The notes beneath the pieces were generated by a model, which ran no database searches, was not told the DNA's origin, and saw nothing but the letters and a program-made list of their open reading frames with translations. Positions 50,946 to 59,760 of a stretch of DNA of 64,000 bases are shown piece by piece (positions within the stretch are counted from its first letter, which is position 1; every line of letters starts with the position of its first letter). The stretch is from an uncultured bacterium. Its GTDB lineage: Bacteria; Myxococcota_A; Polyangia; Polyangiales; Houyiibacteriaceae. The stretch is taken from the NCBI GenBank assembly GCA_938024995.1, contig CALJDU010000011.1, positions 54,625-118,624 on the forward strand, in the 5' to 3' direction. The position numbers and the translations under genes are program-made.

Positions 50946-52670
50946 CTAGCGCGGTGTGAAGATCATGCGGACGGTGGTGGGACCGGCCGGCCCGCCTACG
51001 TTCATCCCAAGCACAACGCGCTCGCCATCCACTTCGTAGTCAATGTCGGTGGTCTCGCCCGCGTACTCAGCGGGGCAGTCCACGTCGAGCACCTTCGTCT
51101 CGCGGTTGTAGGTTCCGCCGAAGGTGATCTCGAAGCCATCATCGTATGAGAAGCCTCCCTCGTGGACCGCGGAGAAGTCGAGGTGGCCGTCGAACTGAAG
51201 GTGGTCGCCCTCGATGAGGAGCTGTCCGGCGGAGGTGGTGCTGCTGTTGGACGGGTTGATCACGCCGACTGGCGTCTCGCCCGAGCCGAGGTAGAGGTCG
51301 ATCCGCTCGACCGTGTAGAGGCCGTCCGGGACGTCTCCGCCCCCGAGCGCGGCGGTCTCCCCGATGACGAGGTTGCCGCGCATCGGAACCGGCGTGGTCC
51401 CTGGAACCGGCGCGCACTCGCCGCGCTCATACTCTCGCGGTGCGCGACCGCTCTCGTCACAGTAGCGCGAGGGCGGCGGCGGCGTGACGTACGCGAAGTT
51501 GAAGCACATCTCGTCGTTCGTCCCCGGACCATTGATCACGGTTTGGTCGCTCGTGTTGGTGAACGTGCACGTCGTCCTCAATCGTTCGCCTGGCTGGATC
51601 ACGACGGGCGTGTGGTACGGGATCTGGAGATCGAAGTCCCAGCCATCGAGCGCGATGAGCTCTTCGCGGCTCCCGTCGGCGCGCAAGATCTCTTGAGAGA
51701 ACGCGGCGCCGATCTCGTGCATGTGCGGCGCGCTCGCGAAGAAGGTCGTCTCCTCACGGATCGTACAGAAGCTGCTCACGTCATGGGTGCCGCGCGCCGG
51801 GATCTCAAAGCCGAGCGGCCCGATGGAGACCATGCCGTACTCGGGTCCCACGGGCGGTCCGTGGAAGATCCGCATGCCGGAAGCGTCGACCACATCGTCG
51901 TGTCCCGCGCGGTTGTTGTAGTGGATCTGAAGAAGGAAACGCTCGCCAGGCTCCACGCGCATGCCGCCTTCTGGGAACTCGAACGCGCTCCCCCCAGGCG
52001 CCCAAGCGGCGAGGTAGTCGCTCCCTTGCGGCATGTCCCAGCAGACGTGTGGATCGGTTCCGGCGCGTCGCTCGGTGTCGCGCAAGAGCACCAGGTGATG
52101 AAGCACGCGGTCATCGTCGATGATCGCCTCGAATCGCTTGATGAAGCGCGACTCGGTCGTCGGCGCCTCCAACACGAAGCACTGGTAGAGCTCGCGGACC
52201 TCCGGACCCACCACGAAATCGGTCGCGACCACGTCAAAGAACTCCATGCCGTCGGGAGCTTCCTCGGGTGCGCGCACGGGAGGCGCGGTCACCACGGTCC
52301 CGCCCATATCGCTCGCGCCGATCTCTCCGCAGCTCGACCAGCGCGCGATCGCTTCCAGGATGTCTTGCTCAGGACGCGGCGAGCCCGCGGGGGGCATCGC
52401 GCCGGATTCGAGCTGCAGCGCCATCAGGTCCGCGTGACGCGAGCCGGAGACACCGCTCGTGATCGCTTCGTAGTTCACGAGCGAGAGCGGCGCGCCGAAG
52501 CGCGGCTCCGCGGCGTGGCAGTCGGCGCAGTAGCTCTCGACCAACGGGGCGATCGTACTGTTCCACTCCGCCTCGTCCGGCACACACGAAGGAGCGGGCT
52601 CGTCGTCGTCACACCCCGTGAGGGCGAGGGACAGAAGAGCGACCGTGAAGAGCTTCACGCAACGATGCAT
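50946..52670 (-). CDS. Cytochrome c / copper type II (PHM-like) monooxygenase fusion lipoprotein
   Basis: 574 aa. Lipobox LALTGC (Cys20). The N-terminal domain is a small cytochrome c with CADCH near residue 48 and a Met-containing GAMPPAG segment, the likely axial ligand. The following two-domain region matches copper type II ascorbate-dependent monooxygenases: VLHHLVLL (first copper site His pair), LQIHYNN, then SAPHMHEIG (second-site His-x-His) and NDEMCFNFAY (Met ligand). All PHM/DBM-type copper ligands appear present. An exported oxidase/monooxygenase with its own electron entry is inferred. It is 99 bp from the upstream operon, with a terminator between. Confidence 0.9.
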   Translation of the reverse strand: MHRCVKLFTVALLSLALTGCDDDEPAPSCVPDEAEWNSTIAPLVESYCADCHAAEPRFGAPLSLVNYEAITSGVSGSRHADLMALQLESGAMPPAGSPRPEQDILEAIARWSSCGEIGASDMGGTVVTAPPVRAPEEAPDGMEFFDVVATDFVVGPEVRELYQCFVLEAPTTESRFIKRFEAIIDDDRVLHHLVLLRDTERRAGTDPHVCWDMPQGSDYLAAWAPGGSAFEFPEGGMRVEPGERFLLQIHYNNRAGHDDVVDASGMRIFHGPPVGPEYGMVSIGPLGFEIPARGTHDVSSFCTIREETTFFASAPHMHEIGAAFSQEILRADGSREELIALDGWDFDLQIPYHTPVVIQPGERLRTTCTFTNTSDQTVINGPGTNDEMCFNFAYVTPPPPSRYCDESGRAPREYERGECAPVPGTTPVPMRGNLVIGETAALGGGDVPDGLYTVERIDLYLGSGETPVGVINPSNSSTTSAGQLLIEGDHLQFDGHLDFSAVHEGGFSYDDGFEITFGGTYNRETKVLDVDCPAEYAGETTDIDYEVDGERVVLGMNVGGPAGPTTVRMIFTPR

Positions 52671-52728
52671 GGCAGGAGCTTAGGGGGAGCGAGCGTCCAG
52701 GAAAAGCAGAGAGGCGGTTAACGACAAA

Positions 52729-52748
52729 CGGCGTGCCGAAGCACGCCG
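52729..52748 (-). terminator. Hairpin behind the DUF1549-like gene
   Basis: CGGCGTGC, tetraloop CGAA (TTCG on the minus strand) and GCACGCCG form a perfect 8-bp stem, followed on the minus strand by TTTGTCGTT. It begins about 21 nt after the stop at 52770, so the PHM-like gene downstream probably has its own promoter. Confidence 0.7.
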
Positions 52749-52769
52749 CGTCTGTTGGACAGAGTCGCC

Positions 52770-54473
52770 TTAGCGAATGGTGCGGTAGCGATCCGAGTTG
52801 AGGAGCACGCGCATCATCTGGTTGTACTGGAAGCCGCTGTCGGCGAACTCCTGCGTCACGCTCGGGACCCACTCGACGAGCTCCTGCTCCGTGAGCTCAC
52901 GACCCATGAGGTGCTCGGCCAAGGTCCGGACCGCGCAGCTCGCGACCTTCTCTTGCTCGTTCGGCTCATCGACCAAGAGCGAGGGACCCGAGTCCAAGAT
53001 GTTCATCTCGTCGTCCTGAAGCCACGCGCGTGAGCGGGGCATCCCGAGCCACTGATCGATCTCGTCTGGGTGGACCGCGTTCTGATGCGTGATGAAGTAG
53101 GCGTTGCAGTAGCCCGAGCAGTTCGTGCGGTCCTGGTCGGGCCCACAGTTCATGCAGTCGGCGCGTGCCTCGAGGAAGTTGAAGTCCGCGGTGGGCAGGA
53201 AGCCGTACTCGCCGACCTGACGCCAGCGACCCCAGTGCGCGGCGATGGGCTCAAGCTTCTCGTGGCACGAGTTACAGCCCGCCCGGGTCCGGAGGTTGGG
53301 ATCGGGGAGCTCATGCGTCTCGGCAGGGAGCCCGTCTTCCGAGGGAAGGAAGGGTTCGCAGCGGAACGCTGAGAAGAAGCGGTTCGCGCGTCCACGGTTG
53401 GAGGCGAAGCGCTCGTTGTAGAGGAACGTCGTCAAGATGCCCGCGTGCATGTCGTCGCGCACGACCGGCGTCCAACCGTCGATGTTCTCGACGTCGCTCG
53501 GCGGAAGCGCCGCGGTCGGGATGCCCGAGTTGAAGCCGATCCCGCCGCCGTTGGTGAGCGGGTTCGTCGGTGACGTCATGTGGCGATAGAAGTGCGACGC
53601 CGGACCGTTCATGAACGTGGTCTTGGTCGAGAACGCCTGGTGGTAAGGGAGACCCTCTTGAACGATGTGCTCGAAGATACGCGCGGGCTCTTCTTCGAGC
53701 GCGCGACGAAGGCGCTGGTCGTAGGCGTTGCCCGGTCCCGGCGTGCAGGACTGCAGGTTCGGTCCACAGCCACAGGTGTCGTTGACGTAGTAGGAGCCGC
53801 AGGTCTGACCGTTTCGCGCGGTCGGGATCGCTTGCGCGTCGAAGGCGCAAACCTTGATCGGCGCGTCGCCCCACCACGGCGTCACCATCACGTAGCCTTC
53901 GCGTCGGCAGCTATCGCCTGTGCCGCCGCGACCGGTGATGTTGCCTTCCGCGTCGAGCCTGAGATAGCAGCCGGCTTCCGGGCCGAACTCAAGCGGGAGC
54001 GGGTAGCCGTTGGCGTCGTACTTGTCCGCGGGTTGCGGGACGTTGAGGCAGTTCCGGGCGTTGTGACCACGGAGGAAGCGGCGAGAGTTGGTCATCGCCC
54101 AAAGCGCGTTGGTGCGGTCGGCGAGACGGATCCGCCGGTGACCCCCAACGAGCTCTGGCACGTTGTTGAGCGAGCCCCAGATGATCTTCCGGTGGTACTC
54201 GCGGATCTCGCGCGAGTGTTCGTCGGAGCGGATCATATCGTCGATCGTCTCCTGCGGGATCTCGTCCACGCCGTGTAGCGCGGCGTACTCCTCGTGGGTC
54301 GGGATGCGACCGCGGATGTCGAGGGAGAGCTGACGAAGGAGACGGTACTTGTCGATGGTCTCCGCGGGCGCGCATTCCTGCGGCGACTCCTCTTGGGCCG
54401 ACGCGACAGAGGCGCTGAGCGGGAGCATCGCGATAGCGACGCAAGCGATAGCGAGCTTCGTGAGCGACTTCAT
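52770..54473 (-). CDS. DUF1549/DUF1588-like exported protein with cytochrome-type CxxCH
   Basis: 567 aa from the ATG at 54473 (MKSLTKLAIACVAIAMLPL). The start overlaps the stop of the DUF1501 gene by one base (TGATG). A signal peptide precedes a domain of DUF1549 type (DKYRLLRQLSLDIRGRIPT). A CNSCHEKLEPIAAHWGR segment near residue 390 is a haem-type CxxCH in a DUF1588-like setting. Other Cys clusters (CGCGPNLQSC, CMNCGPDQ) may be disulphides. Such proteins are found next to DUF1501 proteins in planctomycetes and myxobacteria; biochemical function unknown. Confidence 0.82.
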   Translation of the reverse strand: MKSLTKLAIACVAIAMLPLSASVASAQEESPQECAPAETIDKYRLLRQLSLDIRGRIPTHEEYAALHGVDEIPQETIDDMIRSDEHSREIREYHRKIIWGSLNNVPELVGGHRRIRLADRTNALWAMTNSRRFLRGHNARNCLNVPQPADKYDANGYPLPLEFGPEAGCYLRLDAEGNITGRGGTGDSCRREGYVMVTPWWGDAPIKVCAFDAQAIPTARNGQTCGSYYVNDTCGCGPNLQSCTPGPGNAYDQRLRRALEEEPARIFEHIVQEGLPYHQAFSTKTTFMNGPASHFYRHMTSPTNPLTNGGGIGFNSGIPTAALPPSDVENIDGWTPVVRDDMHAGILTTFLYNERFASNRGRANRFFSAFRCEPFLPSEDGLPAETHELPDPNLRTRAGCNSCHEKLEPIAAHWGRWRQVGEYGFLPTADFNFLEARADCMNCGPDQDRTNCSGYCNAYFITHQNAVHPDEIDQWLGMPRSRAWLQDDEMNILDSGPSLLVDEPNEQEKVASCAVRTLAEHLMGRELTEQELVEWVPSVTQEFADSGFQYNQMMRVLLNSDRYRTIR

Positions 54474-55888
54474 CACACACCTCCTTCGATCCACGCAGAG
54501 AGCGGGGACACACGGAAGGGAGCAGGGTCAAGTCCAACCGAAGCAGCGACGGTCGCGCCGATGTGCTCCGGCTTGAGCATGGTGCCGGTCTCTTCGTCCG
54601 CGAGACCGGTGGTGAGGTTGACGGCTTGGAGGCCGAGGTTGTCGATCCGCGTCGCGCCGAACACACCGCGCTTGATGCGACCGCCGAGGACCAACATCGA
54701 GTTCGCGAACCAGTGGTCGCGGCCTCGGTTGCCGTTGATGCGCGGAGTCCGCGCGAACTCGGAGTGAACCAAGATGGTCGTGTTCCGAAGCTGCGGATCG
54801 TCTTCGCGAAGGTCGGAGACGAGCGCCGCCAAAGCGTTCCACGCGGCTTCCTGACGCTGCGCTTGAGACGCGGCCCAGTTCGTCGAGTGGGTGTCGAGAC
54901 CGACCTGAAGCTGGATGCTCACCGATCGGGCGAGACCCAGGTTCAAGAGCTGACTCGTGATGGCCGCGATCGTGCCCGGGATGTTTCCGCGACCCGCTTC
55001 GGCGACCGTGATGCCATAGCGCGTCCGAAGCGCTTCCATCTCCGGTGTGTCGGCTTGGAGCGCGAAGAACTGCTCAATGTTCTCTTCTTTGAGCTGCCGT
55101 ACGCGGCCGCGGCTGACGCGAAGACTCGCCTCGGGGCTGACGCCCTGATAGCGACGACCGACACAGGAGCGACTGGAGTCCTGCGCTGCGCGAAGCAACG
55201 TCTCGATCTCGTCATCGAACTCAACGCCCTGGGGACGCAAGAGGTCGAGGATCTGCGTCGCCGATGCGGTGCGGACCGCGGTGTACTCCACGGGGAAGTC
55301 GATGTTGAAGCTCGGCACGCCGAGCGACACGTTCGGCATGACGAAGTCGCCGTCGCCAATGGACGCCATGCGAACGCCGAGCGAATCACCGCGCGCGACG
55401 ACGCCCGAAGGCTGGACGTAGGTGTTCACGTACGCGCGTCCGGCGGCGTGCGCGACGGTGTTCATGTTGACGCCTCGGAAGACGGTCATGACGTCCGTGT
55501 GTGGAAGGAGCCCGCCAAGGGCCGCGCCGAGGATGGTCGACTGACTGCCGAGCGTCACGTCGATCGGCGTCTGGTAGGCCGGCATCAACTGGTCGGTGCC
55601 GAGATCGATCCCGGGGTACATGCCGGGCGTCGCCGGATCACGTGGGTCGAGACCTACGAGGACGTCCCAGCCGCCGTTGAAGTAGACCGAGACGAACTTG
55701 TGCGGTTCGCTGGTCTGCCCAAGCAAGCGATGCGCGGGGCCGACCGCAGCGAGCGCGCTTGCGCCAAGGATGCCCTTGAATAGACCCCGTCGCGTCACCT
55801 TTGAGGGGAGCGCCTGGTCGACCACCGCGGAGGCCGCTGCGGCGACGCAGTGCTGACAATCGTTGTGTGAATTTTCTTCGTGCTTCAT
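54473..55888 (-). CDS. DUF1501 family protein
   Basis: 471 aa from the ATG at 55888, 7 bp after the preceding stop and with a GAGG site. The N-terminus has a twin-Arg region (SKVTRRGLFKGILGASALAA) typical of Tat export and, before it, a CQHC pair. The core shows DUF1501 signatures: YFNGGWDVL, GLLPHTDVMTVFRGVN, ILVHSEFARTPRINGNRGRDHW and LGGRIKRGVFG. The fold is related to alkaline phosphatase and sulfatase proteins; the metal residues cannot be assigned from this reading. It lies in the centre of the five-gene redox cluster. Confidence 0.9.
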   Translation of the reverse strand: MKHEENSHNDCQHCVAAAASAVVDQALPSKVTRRGLFKGILGASALAAVGPAHRLLGQTSEPHKFVSVYFNGGWDVLVGLDPRDPATPGMYPGIDLGTDQLMPAYQTPIDVTLGSQSTILGAALGGLLPHTDVMTVFRGVNMNTVAHAAGRAYVNTYVQPSGVVARGDSLGVRMASIGDGDFVMPNVSLGVPSFNIDFPVEYTAVRTASATQILDLLRPQGVEFDDEIETLLRAAQDSSRSCVGRRYQGVSPEASLRVSRGRVRQLKEENIEQFFALQADTPEMEALRTRYGITVAEAGRGNIPGTIAAITSQLLNLGLARSVSIQLQVGLDTHSTNWAASQAQRQEAAWNALAALVSDLREDDPQLRNTTILVHSEFARTPRINGNRGRDHWFANSMLVLGGRIKRGVFGATRIDNLGLQAVNLTTGLADEETGTMLKPEHIGATVAASVGLDPAPFRVSPLSAWIEGGV

Positions 55889-55895
55889 TGCTGCC

Positions 55896-56567
55896 TCAGT
55901 ACGTCACGAAGTCAGGGTGAGTGGCCAAGCCGACGCAGACCGCGCGCCAACGAAGCGCCATGGCGTCCGCGTCGGGCTCGATCTCCATTCCGGTCTCTTC
56001 GTCGACCGAGCGATGCGCGAGCACCGCGGTCCACGGGGCGAGCCGGGGGTCGTCGTCTGACGTCACCGCGACGCCATGGAAACGAAGGACGAGGTACTTC
56101 AGGTTCTCGAGGACCGCAGGTCCGGAGGTCACCGTCTCGTCAACGTGGTTGAGGATGACTCGCTCGCCCGTCGCCTCGCCGGAGATGACACCTCGGTCAG
56201 CCGCCACCGCGAGCGCGCACGTGTCACGCGCTGCGTCGCCCGCGAGCTTGTCGAAGGTCACCGACAAGTCGCGGCTCTCTTCCGTGACCTCAGCGAGGTC
56301 AGGGCGGCCCATCGACCCGGCGAACCGATCGAACTTGTCCCAGCTGTGACCCGTCGCGACGGTCAGCGAGCGATGGAACTGCTCCGCGGTCAGTCGACGA
56401 ACACGACGCGCGGTCGGGAAGTCGGCTTGACCGGATGGGTCCAACACAGGGGGAGTGAGTGTGACGCCTGGTGGGTCCACCGGCGGTTCCATTTCCGGAA
56501 CATCGATCTCGCCCTGGCACGCGGTCATCGCGAGCGAGAGAGACATCAGTGTAATGAAGTGCTTCAC
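55896..56567 (-). CDS. Lipoprotein of the DUF1501 cluster, hypothetical
   Basis: 223 aa from a GTG at 56567 that overlaps the previous stop (GTGA) with a strong GAAGGAGG site. Lipobox LAMTAC (Cys17), Pro-rich linker, then a helical domain (RVRRLTAEQFHRSLTVATGHSW) that recalls DUF1592/DUF1587-type openings. Near its end DDDPRLAPWTAVLAHRSVDEET is seen. No cytochrome motif. Translationally coupled on both sides, so it is likely a partner in the exported complex. Confidence 0.75.
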   Translation of the reverse strand: MKHFITLMSLSLAMTACQGEIDVPEMEPPVDPPGVTLTPPVLDPSGQADFPTARRVRRLTAEQFHRSLTVATGHSWDKFDRFAGSMGRPDLAEVTEESRDLSVTFDKLAGDAARDTCALAVAADRGVISGEATGERVILNHVDETVTSGPAVLENLKYLVLRFHGVAVTSDDDPRLAPWTAVLAHRSVDEETGMEIEPDADAMALRWRAVCVGLATHPDFVTY

Positions 56568-58039
56568 GGCCTAAGCCCTCCTTCTATCCAATCTTGGATC
56601 ACAATCACGAGATCCGGGGTCCAGGTTACATCATCAGCATCGGCAGGAGGCATCTCACCCCTTACAACGCGCTCTTTGATTCGGGTCGCGCGGTCACGCC
56701 ACGCTTCGTACGTCGACAGGTCGACGCGCTCGCCATCCGGCGTCGGCCCGTGACAGGTCGATCCAGCGCAATGGCCTTCGAAGATCGGCAGGACATCGTC
56801 AGCAAAAGAGATGTCACCGGTCTCTAGAATCCAGTACGGCAGGACACGAGTCGCGGCTCCCGCGGAGAGCGTCAGTCGGTGGAGGCCCGCTTCGCCCGCG
56901 ATGCCCGTGCCGAGCATGAGATCTTCAACGCGGAAAACCCCATCGGTCGCGGTGACCGTCGTCAGAGGAACGTCGTCGCGCGCGATGGAGAGGGTGCCGG
57001 CCTCGGCTTCGTCGAGCACCTCAAAGCTCGCGCGGAGATCGCGGTAGGACGACCAAGGCGCGAAGCCACGAACGCGGATCGGCGCGGTGACCGAGCGGTG
57101 GCAGAGCTCTTCCGCGGTCTCTACCCAGACACCTCCCGCGGCGTAGGGCTGGACGATCTCCGCAGCCGTCGCGAGGTCGAGATCGATGCGGTCCCAGTCG
57201 CCGTCCAGGAAGCGATAGACACGGCCGCCTGCGATGACCCACAAGTTACGCCCGGCGGACGCGAGGGTGGTGACGTTTCCGGACTCGAAGCGAATCGACT
57301 CCCAATCGTCGTTGCCAATGAGGAGTTGACCGCGGCTGACCGCGACGGTCCCGAGCTCTTCCACAATGGCCGCATCGGTCACGTCACGCGTGGCGATTCG
57401 AGTGTCTTCGGCGGAGACTTTCCAGAGCCAACCGTCTTCCGTCCCGAGCCACCGCACCCCGTCTTCGACGGTGCACGAGCCATCGGTCTGCGCGATGAAC
57501 GTGATGTCACCAAACGAGCCGCTCGCCGGGGACCAGCGCCACCACTGCCCCGCGTTGCGTTCGTAGACGCCGGTGGTTGTCTGGAGGAACGCGCCGCGGC
57601 GGGCAGCGGGGTCGCCGCAGAACGCGAGGACCTCGCCGAGGCTGTCGGGGAGGTAGAAGGGCTCGAGCGAGAGACCGTTGAGCGTCCAGAGTTCGCCGTC
57701 GCCAACGAAGAGGATCGAGTCATCTGAGCGGGGCTGGCCGTACGAGATCCCAGCGATCTCTTCGTCCAACGTGAGCATCTCTTCGGTGCCGTCCGGTTGG
57801 AGGACGCGGAAGTACTCGCCGGTCCAGATCCAGAGGTCACCCTCAGGCGAGACGGACAAGATCTGTTCGTCGAGGACCTTCGGCATGCAGAAGCCAGACG
57901 TCTCAACGGCGGGCAGGTCACTCGGGACCACCCGCTCCATCTCCTCCGGCGGCATCATCATCATGGTGTCGTCGTCACCGCAGCCGAACAGCGCGAGGAT
58001 TCCGGTAACGATTCCGAGAGCCTTGACGGTCAAACGCAC
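56564..58039 (-). CDS. Beta-propeller lipoprotein with C-terminal cytochrome c-like domain
   Basis: 491 aa from a GTG at 58039. Lipobox LALFGC (Cys20). Residues about 45-300 show propeller-like repeats (DLWIWTGEYFRVLQPDG, SILFVGDGELWTLNG, GWLWKVSAED, NLWVIAGGRVYRFLDG). The C-terminal 90 residues resemble a cytochrome c domain of the kind seen in planctomycete proteins: DDVLPIFEGHCAGSTCHG with a CX4CH haem motif rather than CXXCH, and VVRGEMPPADADD for the axial Met. First gene of the cluster; its start codon is inside a hairpin. Confidence 0.8.
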   Translation of the reverse strand: MRLTVKALGIVTGILALFGCGDDDTMMMMPPEEMERVVPSDLPAVETSGFCMPKVLDEQILSVSPEGDLWIWTGEYFRVLQPDGTEEMLTLDEEIAGISYGQPRSDDSILFVGDGELWTLNGLSLEPFYLPDSLGEVLAFCGDPAARRGAFLQTTTGVYERNAGQWWRWSPASGSFGDITFIAQTDGSCTVEDGVRWLGTEDGWLWKVSAEDTRIATRDVTDAAIVEELGTVAVSRGQLLIGNDDWESIRFESGNVTTLASAGRNLWVIAGGRVYRFLDGDWDRIDLDLATAAEIVQPYAAGGVWVETAEELCHRSVTAPIRVRGFAPWSSYRDLRASFEVLDEAEAGTLSIARDDVPLTTVTATDGVFRVEDLMLGTGIAGEAGLHRLTLSAGAATRVLPYWILETGDISFADDVLPIFEGHCAGSTCHGPTPDGERVDLSTYEAWRDRATRIKERVVRGEMPPADADDVTWTPDLVIVIQDWIEGGLRP

Positions 58040-58065
58040 CCGGAAAGCGAATGCACTCCGGGTGC
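58036..58065 (-). promoter_or_regulatory. Hairpin covering the start codon of the redox cluster
   Basis: GCACCCGGA (58036-58044) and TCCGGGTGC (58057-58065) form perfect 9-bp arms around a 12-nt loop. The GTG start (58039-58037) lies in one arm, so the mRNA could be closed to ribosomes unless opened. Nearby start choice or a chance palindrome remain possible. Confidence 0.35.
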
Positions 58066-58282
58066 CAAGAATTCATCAATGATTTCCACGCTTAGCCTGA
58101 CACAAAGATGCTAGGTGAGACGAGTTGGCGCGGTTGCGAAATCACGAAAAACGCCCGTGAATTCAAAGTGTTCGATCGCTTGCGTGGGTTTACGCGGGAA
58201 TTGACGACGCTTTTTGGGAATAACGGCGGCGGGGACGACGCACCCCAGTCAGTCATTCCGCTTCGTTCTCTTGATCACGCGT

Positions 58283-59674
58283 TCACGGCAACGAATCGTA
58301 CGCCCCGTCTTCGGAAACCGTCTTCACGTGGGTCAGCACGCGCAGGTGGATCTGGTGGATAATCGCGTCCGCGAAGACACCCCAGTACCGAACCGGCGCC
58401 ATCTCCAGCTCGTAGTACGTCCGGCCGCGTAACCGGGTCTGCACGGCTCCGTCGCTCGCTTCGATTCGCTCAAGCAGGAACTGACCGCGCGTCGTTTTGA
58501 AGTAGCCATCGAGGTGCCGCGGACGGATGTCCCAAGGCGAGAGCTCGTGCATCGTGTCGGGCATGTCGAGGACGCCGAAACCGAGCTCGCGTGGCGGGTC
58601 CCACACTTCTATCGGCTCGACGAACTCTCCCGTCGTGAACTGACAGCGCCGAATCGCCCCGACTCCCTCTCCTTCGATCACCGCGCCGACGGGAGCCGCG
58701 ACCCCCACGCGAAACAGCCAGTGCTCGATCGGTGGGAGCTCCGGGAACGCGACGACGTGATTCCAAACCGCGCTCGGCTCCGCGTCGACCACGACCTCCG
58801 TCTCGACCATGTGGGTCTGCGTCGGCATCGGCGAGATCGCTTCGAGCAGCATGACCGCCGGGACGATCAGCGCGGGCGAGACCAGCTCGCGATGAAGGGT
58901 CTCTGTCGTCTTCGTGATCGCCAACGCGATCGCCCAACCGGCGACCCCGGCGATCAGCGCGAGCGGCATCGCCATCAGCAAACAGATGAGACCCTCGATC
59001 GCGAACAAGATCATGATCCCCATACTGAGACCGAGGGAGGTCATGGCGGTCGCGAGCGAGAGCGCGGTCGCGTGGGGACGGCGGCTCCCGATCAAGCGAA
59101 AGAAGATCAGCGTGGTCGCGAACGTCGCGATGGTCGGCACCCCCATGAAGAGGCCCGTGCCGTACTCGCCGAGGACACCCACGCTGAGCGCCATCAAACC
59201 GAGCGTGAGCACGGTGCCTGCGCACGCCGACATCAACACCGCGATGAACATCTTGTGACTGCTCTCATCAAAGAGCGGCGCGTGCGTCCTGTAGGGACCG
59301 CCTTCCTCGCTGCGGATCGCGGGGCGAGAGGGGAGGATCGTGGCCGTGACAAAGAAGAGCAGGTTCGCGAAGGGAACAAAGAAGAGCACCAGCAACCACT
59401 TGGGCGCGCCGGCGTCTTGGAGGCGCTTCGCGGTCAACCAAACACCCACGACGAAGAACGGAACCGCGAGCGCGAAGAGCGAAAGGTAGTAGTTGAGATC
59501 AAACGTCTCATCGCCTGGCGAAAACAGCGGTGACCGCGGCGGGTTCACGTAGAAAAGGAGCGACCATTCCTGCTCAAAGAGCGCGGCGAGACCGAAATCG
59601 AGCCCGACCTTGAGCGCAGAAAGAAGCACCCCGATCGCGAAGAAAGGGAGCGGCTTGAGCGGCGTGATTTTCAC
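58283..59674 (-). CDS. DUF805-like membrane protein with C-terminal SRPBCC domain
   Basis: 463 aa from an ATG at 59674. The first 120 residues resemble DUF805 (LTAKRLQDAGAPKWLLVLFF), followed by six or more membrane helices (MFIAVLMSACAGTVLTLGL, IMILFAIEGLICLLMAMPLALIAG). From about residue 300 a soluble SRPBCC/polyketide-cyclase-like domain begins (ETEVVVDAEPSAVWNHVVAFPELPPIEHWLF). This fusion places a lipid- or small-molecule-binding domain outside or inside the membrane. Divergent from the ABC-F gene with 86 bp between. Confidence 0.85.
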   Translation of the reverse strand: MKITPLKPLPFFAIGVLLSALKVGLDFGLAALFEQEWSLLFYVNPPRSPLFSPGDETFDLNYYLSLFALAVPFFVVGVWLTAKRLQDAGAPKWLLVLFFVPFANLLFFVTATILPSRPAIRSEEGGPYRTHAPLFDESSHKMFIAVLMSACAGTVLTLGLMALSVGVLGEYGTGLFMGVPTIATFATTLIFFRLIGSRRPHATALSLATAMTSLGLSMGIMILFAIEGLICLLMAMPLALIAGVAGWAIALAITKTTETLHRELVSPALIVPAVMLLEAISPMPTQTHMVETEVVVDAEPSAVWNHVVAFPELPPIEHWLFRVGVAAPVGAVIEGEGVGAIRRCQFTTGEFVEPIEVWDPPRELGFGVLDMPDTMHELSPWDIRPRHLDGYFKTTRGQFLLERIEASDGAVQTRLRGRTYYELEMAPVRYWGVFADAIIHQIHLRVLTHVKTVSEDGAYDSLP

Positions 59675-59760
59675 GTGGCGACGCTATCACGGGGACCCCT
59701 GGTCCTGAGCCGTCACGGCCTCGCCTGAACGTTGTCGCCGTTACGTGCTACACGGCCGCC

